Assembly: GCF_030252345.1 (NCBI RefSeq)
Contig: NZ_CP126980.1
Coordinates: 4,355,501 to 4,419,500 of the forward strand
DNA: 64,000 nucleotides
Source: Actinoplanes oblitus
GTDB lineage: Bacteria > Actinomycetota > Actinomycetes > Mycobacteriales > Micromonosporaceae
Direction: 5' to 3'
Each line of letters opens with the position of its first letter. Within the stretch, counting starts at the first letter, position 1. Of the stretch, positions 44,807 to 53,511 are shown in pieces. The notes beneath the pieces were generated by a model that was given only the letters and a program-made list of their open reading frames with translations, ran no database searches and had not been told where the DNA came from. A program made the position numbers and the translations under genes.

Positions 44807-44829
44807 GCCGACCAGACTTCCCGGCACAC
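44807..44829 (-). promoter_or_regulatory. Conserved leader element, copy C (ABC exporter)
   Basis: On the minus strand 44829-44807 reads GTGT then the same 19-nt core GCCGGGAAGTCTGGTCGGC. TACGGT (complement of 44839-44844) is a -10 candidate ending 9 nt upstream. An ATG just after the core opens a 12-codon frame (MFAATGKATDYG) whose TGA overlaps the ATPase start codon region, as in copy A. Confidence 0.65.
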
Positions 44830-44974
44830 CTGAGCCTCACCGTACTCCCGCACCGCACGCGGGGACACCTGCGGCCGCAGTCGGTGTCCGACGCCGCGTA
44901 GCCGGAGCCTCTCGGCGGGAAAGCGCATTCCGACAGATCATTCATCTGGGCCCAGGCCTCGGTCAACGGGCCCA

Positions 44975-44986
44975 TGAAACCTTTCA
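44975..44986. promoter_or_regulatory. Inverted repeat upstream of the PL11 lyase gene
   Basis: TGAAA-CC-TTTCA is a perfect 5-2-5 inverted repeat, of the kind bound by LacI-family regulators of actinomycete polysaccharide genes. It lies 106 bp before the PL11 start. Otherwise 44845-45091 shows no gene. Confidence 0.4.
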
Positions 44987-45091
44987 GAAATTTGCGGTGG
45001 TCTATGGAAGGGGGTCGTTCCGGTGCTACGGTGCCGGGTTAACCGCTTCAGTAGCGGTGCGTCCCTGTCCTCAACCACGTTGGGATCCCCC

Positions 45092-46888
45092 ATGCGACGC
45101 AAACTCCTGTCCGTGGCGGCAGTCCTGCTCATCGCCGCCCCCGTCCCCGCCAGAGCCGCCGACTCCCCGGTCGCCGGCGTCGACAACCTCGACCGCGGGC
45201 TGATCGGCCTGCGCACCCCCACCGGCAACTTCCTGTCCTGGCGCCTGCTGGCGTCCGACCCGGCAGGCGTCGCGTTCAACGTCTACCGCGGCTCCACCCG
45301 GGTGAACGCCACCCCGATCAGCAAGGGCACCAACTTCACCGACGCCGGCGCGCCGGTCGGGGCGTCGTACACCGTCACGCCGGTGGTCGGCGGCGTCGAG
45401 ACCACCTCGCTCAAGGCGGCCACCCCGACCGCCGCCCTCGCCGCCGCCTACCAGGACGTGCCGATCCAGATCCCGGCCGGCGGCACCACCCCGGACGGGG
45501 TCGCCTACACCTACTCGGCCAACGACGCCTCGGTCGGCGACCTCGACGGCGACGGCTCCTACGAGATCGTGCTCAAGTGGGACCCGTCCAACGCCAAGGA
45601 CAACTCGCAGTCCGGGTACACCGGGCCGGTCATCATCGACGCGTACAAGCTCAACGGCACCCGGCTGTGGCGGCTCAACCTGGGCCGCAACATCCGGGCC
45701 GGCGCGCACTACACCCAGTTCCAGGTCTTCGACTACGACGGCGACGGCAAGGCCGAGGTCGTCATGAAAACAGCTGACGGTACGACGGACGGCACCGGCG
45801 CCGTGATCGGCAACGCCGGCGCCGACTACCGCAACTCGTCCGGTTACGTGCTGTCCGGGCCGGAGTACCTGACCGTCTTCAACGGGCAGACCGGCAGGGC
45901 GATGGCCACCGCCGACTACGTGGTGCCGCGCGGCACCGTCTCGTCGTGGGGTGACAGTTACGGCAACCGGGTGGACCGGTTCCTGGCCGGCACCGCCTAC
46001 CTCAACGGGTCGTACCCGAGCATCATCATGGCCCGCGGCTACTACACCCGCTCGGTGATCGTCGCCTGGGACTACCGCAACGGCGCGCTGACCCGCAGGT
46101 GGACCTTCGACAGCAACTCGTCCACCAACGGCTCCGCCTGGGCCGGGCAGGGCAACCACCAGCTGTCCATCGCCGACGTCGACAGCGACGGCCGGGACGA
46201 GATCCTGTACGGGGCGATGGCCGTCGACGACAACGGTCACGGCCTGTGGACCAACGGGCAGGGCCACGGCGACGCGTACCACGTCGGTGACCTGATCCCG
46301 AGCCGCGCCGGCCTGGAGGTCTTCAAGGTCGACGAGACCACCACGAAGCTGGCCGCCTGGATGGCCGACGCCCGCACCGGCGCGATCATCTGGTCGAACC
46401 CCTCCTGCGGCTGCGACAACGGCCGCGGCGTCTCGGACGACATCTACGCGGGCAGCCCCGGCGCCGAATCCTGGTCGTCGGGGGTGTCCGGCCTGTTCAA
46501 CACCGCCGGCCAGAACATCGGCCGCAAGCCGTCCAGCACCAACTTCGTCATCTGGTGGGACGGCGACGCCCAGCGCGAGCTGCTCGACGCCACCCACATC
46601 GACAAGTACGGCACCGGCGGCGACACCCGCCTGCTCACCGCGAGCGGGGTGCACTCCAACAACAGCACCAAGTCGACCCCGTCACTGCAGGCCGACATCC
46701 TCGGCGACTGGCGCGAGGAGGTGATCTGGCCGACGAGTGACAACACCCGGCTGCGCATCTACTCGACCACGGACGCCACCAGCATCTCGCACCCGTCCCT
46801 GATGCAGGACCGGATGTACCGCGAGGCGGTGGCCTGGCAGAACACCGCGTACAACCAGCCGCCGCACCCGTCGTTCGCCATCTCCTAG
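45092..46888 (+). CDS. Exported rhamnogalacturonan lyase, PL11 family
   Basis: 598 residues from ATG 45092 (frame open upstream to 45023, but the signal MRRKLLSVAAVLLIAAPVPARA starts here). The enzyme is an eight-bladed propeller with Ca-binding DxDxDG loops: VGDLDGDGSYEIVLKWD, FDYDGDGKAEVVMKTADG and ADVDSDGRDEIL. N-terminal GLRTPTGNFLSWRLLASDPAGVAFNVYRG and C-terminal LQADILGDWREEVIW are PL11 hallmarks. It cleaves the rhamnose-galacturonate backbone of pectin by beta-elimination outside the cell. No carbohydrate-binding module. Confidence 0.93.
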   Translation: MRRKLLSVAAVLLIAAPVPARAADSPVAGVDNLDRGLIGLRTPTGNFLSWRLLASDPAGVAFNVYRGSTRVNATPISKGTNFTDAGAPVGASYTVTPVVGGVETTSLKAATPTAALAAAYQDVPIQIPAGGTTPDGVAYTYSANDASVGDLDGDGSYEIVLKWDPSNAKDNSQSGYTGPVIIDAYKLNGTRLWRLNLGRNIRAGAHYTQFQVFDYDGDGKAEVVMKTADGTTDGTGAVIGNAGADYRNSSGYVLSGPEYLTVFNGQTGRAMATADYVVPRGTVSSWGDSYGNRVDRFLAGTAYLNGSYPSIIMARGYYTRSVIVAWDYRNGALTRRWTFDSNSSTNGSAWAGQGNHQLSIADVDSDGRDEILYGAMAVDDNGHGLWTNGQGHGDAYHVGDLIPSRAGLEVFKVDETTTKLAAWMADARTGAIIWSNPSCGCDNGRGVSDDIYAGSPGAESWSSGVSGLFNTAGQNIGRKPSSTNFVIWWDGDAQRELLDATHIDKYGTGGDTRLLTASGVHSNNSTKSTPSLQADILGDWREEVIWPTSDNTRLRIYSTTDATSISHPSLMQDRMYREAVAWQNTAYNQPPHPSFAIS

Positions 46889-47019
46889 GTCATCGCTGGT
46901 CCCGGGCCGTCGTTCCCGCCGAGCAGCGCATCGAGCGCGCGCCACGCTCGGCGGGGACTGCCCGGCGAATGGACCGGCGCAAGGTGAACGCCGGACGGCA
47001 GGACCATCACCAGCGCGGA

Positions 47020-47460
47020 CGGCGAGCCCCGGATCTACCCGCCGATCACCGCACCGAAGCGAGCTGTCTCGGCCCGCTACCTGTCCGAGACACGGAACGC
47101 ATCGCCATCGCCGACGAGCGCCGGGCCGGCAACTCAATCCGGGCGATCGCCGCACTGCTGACCCGGGCGCCGTCCACGATCAGCCGGGAGATCAATCGCA
47201 ACAGCGACCCGGGAACCGGCGACTACCACCCTTTCGCCGCCCACCAGCGCGCGGCGACCCGCCGCCCGCGACCGTAACCACGAACCTCCGAACCAACACC
47301 GAGCTGCGCCACCTGGTCCACAAGCTGCTGGATCAACGGTGGAGCCCGGAGCAGATCCGCCGAACCTTGCTGCTGCAGCATCCCGGCCGACCTGAGCTGC
47401 GGCTAACCCACGAAACGATCTACCAGGCGTTGTACGGTCCCGCACCGGCCATGCTGGACA
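47020..47460 (+). pseudogene. Frameshifted IS30-family transposase remnant
   Basis: N-terminal helix-turn-helix IAIADERRAGNSIRAIAALL-TRAPSTISREINRNSDPGTGDY is IS30-like. The frame then ends near 47277, and the next block, LLDQRWSPEQIRRTLLLQ and RLTHETIYQALYG, continues in another frame, so at least one frameshift separates them; a second lies near 47085. The DDE catalytic part is missing. No terminal inverted repeats were found. Confidence 0.75.
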
Positions 47461-48030
47461 GCATGTCCAGCGACCCTTACGTCCCGCAGCCTGTTCTGCC
47501 CGCTTCCGGCCGGCCGCGGCTCGGCTGGCTCGGCGTCGTGGCCGGGTTCCTGCTAGGCGCCATGGACGCCGGATCCTGGTCAACACTCTCAGCGACAATC
47601 CACCCGCGCGGGCCGCGCGCTGGCCGCCAGCACCGGCCCGGCTAGCGCGATCGCGCTAGCCGGCTGGCTGCGCTACTACCCCGGCACTCGGCTGGAGCAC
47701 GGCATCCGTGTCCTGGTGTGGATCCTCGCCGCCGGGGTCGCCCTGCTGTCGCTGGTCGTCCCCGGATGGGCGGTGTGGCTAACCGCCGCAGCTGCGACCC
47801 TGCTCCCGATCACCGTGCTGCTCAGTACGAGCCTGCTCACCGCCTTCTGGCTGCTGTTCGGCGCCGGGGCCGTCGGGATCGGTGCCACGTTCGTGGTGGC
47901 TGGGGTGGTGGTGCTGCGTGATGGTGACCTGCTGCTCGGTGTCGCGGCCGTCGGGCTCGGTGTCGCGCTCGTAGTAGGCGGGGTAGCAATGCTGCGCGGC
48001 GGGCGAGGCAGCCCGGACGGGGCACGGCTG
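47461..48030 (+). pseudogene. Degenerate membrane-protein coding sequence
   Basis: Hydrophobic segments read in two frames: GWLGVVAGFLLGAMDAG (about 47520-47570) and, from GTG 47716, WILAAGVALLSLVVPGWAVWLTAA plus three further helices to about 48000. After that the frame runs on to 48669 as Pro/Arg-rich sequence unlike protein. I read it as remains of a multi-helix membrane protein; a short intact four-helix protein is the alternative. Confidence 0.4.
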
Positions 48031-48139
48031 GTGAAGGCGGCTCACAGCAATCAGGCCTCCGCTCGGGCCGTACCGGCCCGGCGCTGGCCCGATGCCGCAG
48101 CGGACCCGCCGGCGGTGGACCTCGCCCTGGCTGCCCGGG

Positions 48140-48345
48140 GCCCGAGCGAGACGCAGCAGCCTGGCGACCCTCGGCGGGACACCCCGAGCCCTGACCTGCC
48201 AGGCGCCCGCAGCCCGGCGGTCCCGGTAGGCATGGGCCTGCTCCAACGCTGGCGGCAGATATCCCAGCTTATCGGCCAGCCGTACCGCAGTCTCAGTGGC
48301 GCTGGGTCGAGGAACATCCCGGCGCCCGACTCCCATGTCGGCGAA
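48140..48345 (-). pseudogene. Remnant of a STAND/NB-ARC-type NTPase
   Basis: On the minus strand around 48294-48226 the sequence reads ETAVRLADKLGYLPPALEQAHAY, matching the LGxLPLALEQAAAYL block at the end of the NB-ARC domain in actinobacterial STAND proteins. No P-loop or continuing frame is present, and flanking residues are Arg/Pro-rich. It is a relic. Confidence 0.5.
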
Positions 48346-48561
48346 TACCGCAGCGCCCGAATAGTGTGCCGCACCGGCATGCACTCAGACCGACGTCTGA
48401 GCGCGGCGTTGCTATTCGGTGAGCTGGGCGGCAACGGTTGGACAGCCGCTACCGGTAACGCCGCCGTGGACGTCGATGACCGGGCCCAACGGATCCTCAT
48501 GCTCGGGCGTCGACCTGGACACGATTGGCGGACTGTTGGCCGAGGCCCGTTGGTGCAGGAA

Positions 48562-50079
48562 TCAGCTAGGCATGGCCGGTGTCTCGTGCACCAACCAGGA
48601 CCAGCCGTCGGCTGGACCTCGTGCAATCCGCCACCCGTATGGCCACGCATCCTGTCGGTATTCATGTAGCGCAACCCGTGAATCAGCCATCGTCAGTCGG
48701 TCGCCGGAGAACGGTGCCTCGTCGAACCACACGTCACCAATGAAGGTCACTTTGTCGAATCTCGCGTAGCCGGTGAAGGTCGCCTGCCCGAACCACGCGT
48801 CGCCGGTGAAGGCCGCCTGCCCGAACCACGCGTCGCCGGTGAAGGTCGCCTTGTCGAATCTCGCGTGGCCGGTGAAGGCCGCCTTGTCGAACCGCGCATG
48901 GCCGGTGAAGGCCGCCTTGTCGAACCACGCGTCGCCGGTGAAGGTCGCCTTGTCGAACCAAGCGGTGCTGGTGAACGCTGCCTTGCTGAACCTCGCATCG
49001 CCACAGAAGGTCGCCTCGCCGCACACCGCGTAGCCGGTGAAGGCCGCCTCATTGAACACCGCATCGCCGGTGAAGGTTGCCTGGCCGAACCTGGCGTTGG
49101 TGGTGAAGGTCGCCTTGTCGAACCTGGCGTCGCCGGTGAAGGTCGCCTTGTCGAATCTCGCGTCGCCGGTGAAGGTCGCCTTGTCGAATCTCGCGTCGCC
49201 GGTGAAGGTCGCCTTGTCGAACCTGGCATCGCCGGTGAAGGTCGCCTCGCTGAACACCGCGTCGCCGGAGAAGGTGGCGCTGGTGAAGTCAGCGTGGCGC
49301 AGGTGGGCCCGGGATAGTTTCCAGTTGATGAGTGGAGCGCCGGTCAAATCAAGGTCAAGGCCGTACCAGAACGGCTGGACGGCGGTGGGCGTCAGCGTGC
49401 TCACTTGCTCGCTGGTGACGTCCGTCGGCAAGGTCAGATGGGTGGCCAGGATGCGTTGGGCGGTAAGCCTGACTTGCAGCTCTAGCCGGGGGTCACGGCT
49501 TGCGGTGGGCTCGGTGCGGGGCAGGGGCAGCTCGGTGACCGGTCCGGTCGGCACCGGTGTCATGGCCGCGGGTGGGGTGTAGGGCATGCGCAGATAGGCG
49601 CAGAACACGTTGATGACAGTTTGCCGTTGGGTGGGGTTATTCTGCGCGACGCGTTCCAGGGCGTAGAGGCCGCCGAGGCGTACGGCGGCGTCGGCGGAGC
49701 CGAGTTGCTCGACGGCTTTGGTGTACAGGTCGGTGACCCGTCGTTCGGCGGCGTCGGTCTCGGTGTGCGCCTGCGCCTGCAGCGCGAGCCGATAGTTGCG
49801 TTCAAATAGGTCATGGGAGTGCTCGGCAAGCAGCTGGCGGCGGACTGCCACGAGGAGCGCGGCGACCGCGCCAGCAGCGGCAAAAAAGCCCAGCCCGTAC
49901 TTCAGGGCCTCGATCTGCACCTCCGCCCGTTCCGTGTCCGGAGCGCTGCGGGCGAGCAGCAGCATCTCCACCAGTGCGCTGATCCCGATCCCGGCGACGA
50001 TCAAGGTGACGGTCAGGATGCCGGCGTTGGACAGCAGCCACGGCCACCGTCGCGGAGGGCCGATGCGCTGATCTGTCAT
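48562..50079 (-). CDS. Membrane pentapeptide-repeat protein with 11-residue periodicity
   Basis: 505 residues. Two transmembrane helices (about 14-40 and 62-80), a helical segment with LYTKAVEQLGSADAAVRLGGLYALERVAQ, a Pro-rich linker, then from about residue 265 to 470 some eighteen repeats of the form ATFTGDARFDK (Pentapeptide_3 type). The domain order matches the protein at 5742-6920: membrane helix, RLGGxYALxR segment, repeats. The function is unknown. Its 3' end adjoins the decayed region; the gene itself looks intact. Confidence 0.85.
   Translation of the reverse strand: MTDQRIGPPRRWPWLLSNAGILTVTLIVAGIGISALVEMLLLARSAPDTERAEVQIEALKYGLGFFAAAGAVAALLVAVRRQLLAEHSHDLFERNYRLALQAQAHTETDAAERRVTDLYTKAVEQLGSADAAVRLGGLYALERVAQNNPTQRQTVINVFCAYLRMPYTPPAAMTPVPTGPVTELPLPRTEPTASRDPRLELQVRLTAQRILATHLTLPTDVTSEQVSTLTPTAVQPFWYGLDLDLTGAPLINWKLSRAHLRHADFTSATFSGDAVFSEATFTGDARFDKATFTGDARFDKATFTGDARFDKATFTGDARFDKATFTTNARFGQATFTGDAVFNEAAFTGYAVCGEATFCGDARFSKAAFTSTAWFDKATFTGDAWFDKAAFTGHARFDKAAFTGHARFDKATFTGDAWFGQAAFTGDAWFGQATFTGYARFDKVTFIGDVWFDEAPFSGDRLTMADSRVALHEYRQDAWPYGWRIARGPADGWSWLVHETPAMPS
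48755..49275. repeat. 33-bp tandem coding repeats
   Basis: About sixteen degenerate 33-bp units (GTCGCCTTGTCGAA and GCGTCGCCGGTGAAG motifs recur) encode the 11-residue repeats of the pentapeptide protein. Several adjacent units (49130-49230) are nearly identical, suggesting recent unit duplication. Confidence 0.85.
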
Positions 50080-50203
50080 GCACTCATGATCGCCGAGCGG
50101 AACTGATTAGAAGGCCGCCTTTGTGCATCGACCCACCGGTGCGCAGGAAGGAACGGCCGTTCCACTTTCCGGCTGGCCCGTTCTGGTGCTAACTCAATCG
50201 GGT
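50080..50203. other. Intergenic, nothing recognised
   Basis: Between the pentapeptide gene start and the 3' end of the broken small gene; no promoter or repeat stands out. Confidence 0.4.
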
Positions 50204-50612
50204 CTATCGGCATGACGCGTTCTTCGCACATGCGTTGTCGCTGGGGTCGAAGACGACGTTGTCGAAGTCGACCCGGATGGGCCGTATGGCGATATTGCAG
50301 TTCGTAACCGCCTCGAGGTCGGCCAGCCAGTCCGACAGGACCTGCTCGGCGGCCTCGACGGCTGCGGGGCTGTCGCCTCTGACTCCGGTGAACCGGAGGT
50401 TCGAGCCAGTGTGGTGCCCGCTTTCGTCGAAGAGATGGAGCACCGCGTAGATCCGCTACTGGTTCCACCAGTCGTGACCTGGCGTGACGTTTTCCTGGTA
50501 GGCGCCGGTGATGTCAGCGAAGAACTGGCCGTCCGATGCGGTGGGGGCGGTAGCCGGGCTCGTATTTGATCGAGATGACGTCTGGGAGTTGCACAGCGCG
50601 GATCGTAGCCAT
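50204..50612 (-). pseudogene. Broken small hypothetical gene (one frameshift and one nonsense codon)
   Basis: From ATG 50612 the minus strand reads MATIRAVQLPDVISIKYEPGYRPHRI, then after a frame change DGQFFADITGAYQENVTPGHDWWNQ, then an in-frame TAG, then RIYAVLHLFDESGHHTGSNL to a stop at 50204. The three pieces join into one protein of a kind common in actinobacteria (start ...KYEPGYR..., GQFFADxxGAY, W.. (K)R.YAVLHLFD..G.H, IAIRPIRVDFDNVVF). The nonsense codon falls just before YAVLHLFD. The last 79 codons could still be translated from GTG 50443, but a broken gene is the simpler reading. Confidence 0.65.
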
Positions 50613-50921
50613 CGTCGCCCGTCGTCTGCTCACGCCGCGATCCGCGCGTCCGCAGAGCCGGCGGCGGTCCATCACTGAAGGCGATGCGGTCGCATCGCTA
50701 AGCTCAACTCATCGTTGCTCACCTGGCGTGTAGCGACGACAGCCGGAGTCCGCCCCGTCCGGGTGGGTCTAGCGAAGACCGTCAGAATCAATCGGTGAAG
50801 CCACTCGGGGCGCGAGGGCGCGGATCCAGCCGATGTCGCGCGCACCTGGGAGCGTTCACGGTGCAGAATGGCATCGCTGTTCGGACTGATGGCGCTGAGT
50901 CGACCGGCCCCGGGAGGGCAT
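50613..50921. other. Intergenic region upstream of the MazF-like gene; no antitoxin seen
   Basis: About 300 bp with no ORF carrying a ribosome site and an antitoxin-like sequence on either strand. ATG codons at 50868 and 50889 are in frame with the toxin-like gene but lack good ribosome sites. Confidence 0.45.
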
Positions 50922-51341
50922 GTGGAGCGCGGCGAGGTCTGGTGGGCCCAGATCGACGACAAGCGACCCGTCGTGCTGCTCTCAGGAGGTGTGGGGCCGG
51001 AGTTTCTGGCCGTGCAGATCGTCGAACCGGCCACGCCGGCACAGAAGATTGGGTTTGTCCTGCTATCCGGCGAGCAGGCGGTCGATGTCGACGAGCGACG
51101 CCGGATCCTCGCGGCGGCCGGGCTGGATAAGCGGGCCATCGGCATAGAGGTACTCCTCGGAGCTCAGGAGGGCGTGGCGCAGGCCGGTGTGGTCCGACTG
51201 GCCCTGCCCAAGGACGGGAAGGTCTTCTGTACCTGGGGCACGACAGTCAGCGCGGAGTCGCTGGTGCAGCGGATCGGCATCCTGTCCCCGGCCAAGCTGC
51301 ACGAGCTGAACACCGCCTTGGCGCTCGCCGGAGGCGAGTGA
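50922..51341 (+). CDS. MazF/PemK-like protein
   Basis: 139 residues from GTG 50922, which follows GGGAGG by 4-5 nt. It opens VERGEVWWAQIDDKRPVVLLSG, the N-terminal beta hairpin of MazF/PemK endoribonuclease toxins (R-G-E-V-W-W-x-D). The C-terminal half (LVQRIGILSPAKLHELNTALALA) matches the L-x-x-L-x-x-A-L helix of the family. The family acts by cleaving mRNA or tRNA. No antitoxin gene is evident beside it, so it may be solitary, regulated in trans, or no longer a toxin. Confidence 0.72.
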   Translation: MERGEVWWAQIDDKRPVVLLSGGVGPEFLAVQIVEPATPAQKIGFVLLSGEQAVDVDERRRILAAAGLDKRAIGIEVLLGAQEGVAQAGVVRLALPKDGKVFCTWGTTVSAESLVQRIGILSPAKLHELNTALALAGGE

Positions 51342-51485
51342 CGCAGGGCTTCAGCTGTAAGAAAGCTCTTCTGCCGGCCGTCGTCCCCGCCGAGCACCGC
51401 ATCCAGCTGTCGCCCGGCAGTAACTACCCGGTTGTAGTTCTTCGCTTGCCCACATCGTCTGACCTGCGGCGGGTACCCCTTCCGG

Positions 51486-52700
51486 GTGACACCTGAGCAG
51501 ACCATGCCGGACCTGGTGCCGCCGATGCTGGCCGCGCCCGGCCCGCTGCCCGCCGAGGCCGGCTGGGCGTTCGAGTACAAGTTCGACGGCGTCCGCGCGA
51601 TCGCCTACGCCGAGCGCGGCGCCGTCCGGCTGCTCTCGCGCAACGGCAACGACGTGACCACGACCTACCCGGAGCTGCAGCAGCTGGCCGGGCTCCTGCC
51701 GGGCCGCCGGGCGATCCTGGACGGCGAGATCGTCGCGCTGGAGCCGGGGGACCGGCCGTCGTTCGCCCGGCTGGCCGCCCGGATGCACGTCGCGGCGCCG
51801 GCCGTGACCCTGGTCAAGTCGGTGCCGGTGGTCTACTACGCCTTCGACCTGCTGTGGCTCGACGGGCGGTCGCTGATCGACCTGCCGTACCAGCGGCGCC
51901 GCGACGAACTGACCGGCCTGGCCCTGCAGTCCGCCGTGGCGCGCACCCCGCCGGAGTTCGTCGGCGTCGACGGGGGCGCGGTGCTGCGGGCCGCCGAGTC
52001 CGGTGGGCTCGAAGGCGTGGTCGCCAAGCGGCTCGGCTCGCCCTACCGGCCCGGCAAGCGGTCGGCGGACTGGACGAAGGTGCCGCTGGTGCGCACCCAG
52101 GAGGTGCTGGTCATCGGCTGGAAGCCCGGCGAGGGACGGCGCGCCGGCACGATCGGCTCGCTGCTGCTGGCCGTGCGCGACGAGCACGACCGGCTGCGGT
52201 TCGCCGGGCACGTGGGCACCGGGTTCACCGATGTCATGCTGGGCCAGCTGCGGGACCGGCTCGCCACGCTCGAGCGCACCACCGCCCCGGTGCCCGACGT
52301 GCCGCGCGAACACGCCCGCCGGGCCGGCTGGGTCGAGCCGGTCCTGGTCGGCGAGGTCGCGTTCCGCAACTGGACCCCGGAGGGCCGGCTGCGGCACCCG
52401 TCCTGGCGTGGCCTGCGCACCGACCGCGGTGTCGGCGCCGCCCGCCGGCAGCCGGATCCGGCCGTGCCGCCGGCGTCCGGCCAGGTGCGGGGCGCTTTCC
52501 AGACGCCGGACGGCCGCTGGCGGGTCGAGGCGGTCCAGCGCGGCGGCGACCACTTCTACCGGCTGCTGCGCGGCGACAATGTCATCGACGGGCTCGGCAT
52601 CGCCGCCGTGCGGCAGCTGCTCGACCAGGCCGGTGTCGATTTCGCCGATCTGGTCGAGGCCCACCCCGGCGCGCCCGCCGGCCGGCCGGAGGTGGCCTGA
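51486..52700 (+). CDS. ATP-dependent DNA ligase (LigD/LigC-type)
   Basis: 404 residues from GTG 51486; ATG 51504 is an alternative. Nucleotidyl-transferase motif I is EYKFDGVRAIAY with the adenylated Lys, followed by motif III (YYAFDLLWLDG), motif IV (LEGVVAKR) and motif V (DWTKVPL), then an OB-fold domain. It joins nicked DNA using ATP, as in NHEJ ligases; no Ku gene, polymerase domain or nuclease domain is in the window. The C-terminal ~80 residues (after GAARRQPDP) are an extra low-complexity and beta segment. Confidence 0.9.
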   Translation: MTPEQTMPDLVPPMLAAPGPLPAEAGWAFEYKFDGVRAIAYAERGAVRLLSRNGNDVTTTYPELQQLAGLLPGRRAILDGEIVALEPGDRPSFARLAARMHVAAPAVTLVKSVPVVYYAFDLLWLDGRSLIDLPYQRRRDELTGLALQSAVARTPPEFVGVDGGAVLRAAESGGLEGVVAKRLGSPYRPGKRSADWTKVPLVRTQEVLVIGWKPGEGRRAGTIGSLLLAVRDEHDRLRFAGHVGTGFTDVMLGQLRDRLATLERTTAPVPDVPREHARRAGWVEPVLVGEVAFRNWTPEGRLRHPSWRGLRTDRGVGAARRQPDPAVPPASGQVRGAFQTPDGRWRVEAVQRGGDHFYRLLRGDNVIDGLGIAAVRQLLDQAGVDFADLVEAHPGAPAGRPEVA

Positions 52701-52728
52701 GTCGCTGCGGACGGGGTACAGGCACCGG

Positions 52729-53511
52729 GTGCCCCGATCACCGTTCCGCCACCGGTGGACCACCGTCCACGGCGTACCCACGCATGACCTGCACACCGCC
52801 GGACCCGGCGGCCTGCCGGTGGTCCTGGTGCACGGCCTCGCCGTCTCGCACCGCTACCTCATGCCGACCGCCCGTGCCCTCGCCACCCGGCACCCGGTTG
52901 TCGTCCCCGATCTGCCAGGCTTCGGACGATCCGGAAAACCGCGATTCGCGTACGACGTGAGCCGCCACGCCGAGCACCTGGCCGGCTGGCTCGACGTCCT
53001 CGGTCTGCCCCGGGTGTGCCTGGCCGGCCACTCGTTCGGTGCCGAGGTGGTGGCCCGCCTCGCGGTGCTGCGTCCCGATCTCGCCGCCGGGATCGTGCTG
53101 GCCGCCCCGACGGCCGACCCGGCCGCCCGGTCCCGCCGGGCGCTGATCGGCCGCTGGGCCCTGGATCTGTTCGTCGAGCAGCCGTGGCAGGCGCCGGTCC
53201 TGGCCCGCGACGTGGCCGACGCGAAACCGTGGCGGGTCCTGGCGACCGTCGGTCACTCGGTGCGCAACGCCATCGAACGCGATCTGCGTCGCCTGCCGGT
53301 CCCGCCGCTGGTGCTCGGCGGCGCCCTCGACCCGGTGGCGCCGTTGCGCTGGCGTGCCGAGGTGGCGGCGATGACCGGCGGCGTCGCGGTGACCGTCCCG
53401 CACGCCGCGCACAACGTGATGACGACGTCGGGCCGCCGCTCGGCCGACGCCATCGCCGCCTATCTGCGGACGGTGGCGCCGGTGCGGGCGGCGGCTGCGG
53501 TCAGCCCTTGA
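52729..53511 (+). CDS. Alpha/beta-hydrolase
   Basis: 260 residues from GTG 52729. Oxyanion motif [13 protein letters not shown], nucleophile elbow GHSFGAE, Asp in GALDPVAP, His in VPHAAHNVM. The [15 protein letters not shown] segment is typical of carboxylesterase/peroxidase-like hydrolases. It follows the ligase gene by 28 bp on the same strand, and its 3' end overlaps the convergent Hsp20 gene by 11 bp. The substrate is unknown. Confidence 0.85.
   Translation: MPRSPFRHRWTTVHGVPTHDLHTAGPGGLPVVLVHGLAVSHRYLMPTARALATRHPVVVPDLPGFGRSGKPRFAYDVSRHAEHLAGWLDVLGLPRVCLAGHSFGAEVVARLAVLRPDLAAGIVLAAPTADPAARSRRALIGRWALDLFVEQPWQAPVLARDVADAKPWRVLATVGHSVRNAIERDLRRLPVPPLVLGGALDPVAPLRWRAEVAAMTGGVAVTVPHAAHNVMTTSGRRSADAIAAYLRTVAPVRAAAAVSP

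Noticed and set aside
47716..48669. Complete 317-residue membrane protein
   Set aside because: Only the first ~100 residues look like protein; the rest is Arg/Pro-rich and overlaps a STAND remnant on the other strand.
48750..49290. Regularly spaced 33-bp repeats resembling a CRISPR array
   Set aside because: The units are contiguous without unique spacers and encode the 11-residue repeats of an intact pentapeptide protein.
50204..50612. Toxin C-terminus plus immunity gene pair
   Set aside because: The two pieces join in one frame across a TAG and together match one small-protein family; no toxin domain is visible.
50848..50861. Possible CebR box (TGGGAGCGTTCACG)
   Set aside because: Only the left half matches; the right half has several mismatches and the downstream gene is MazF-like.
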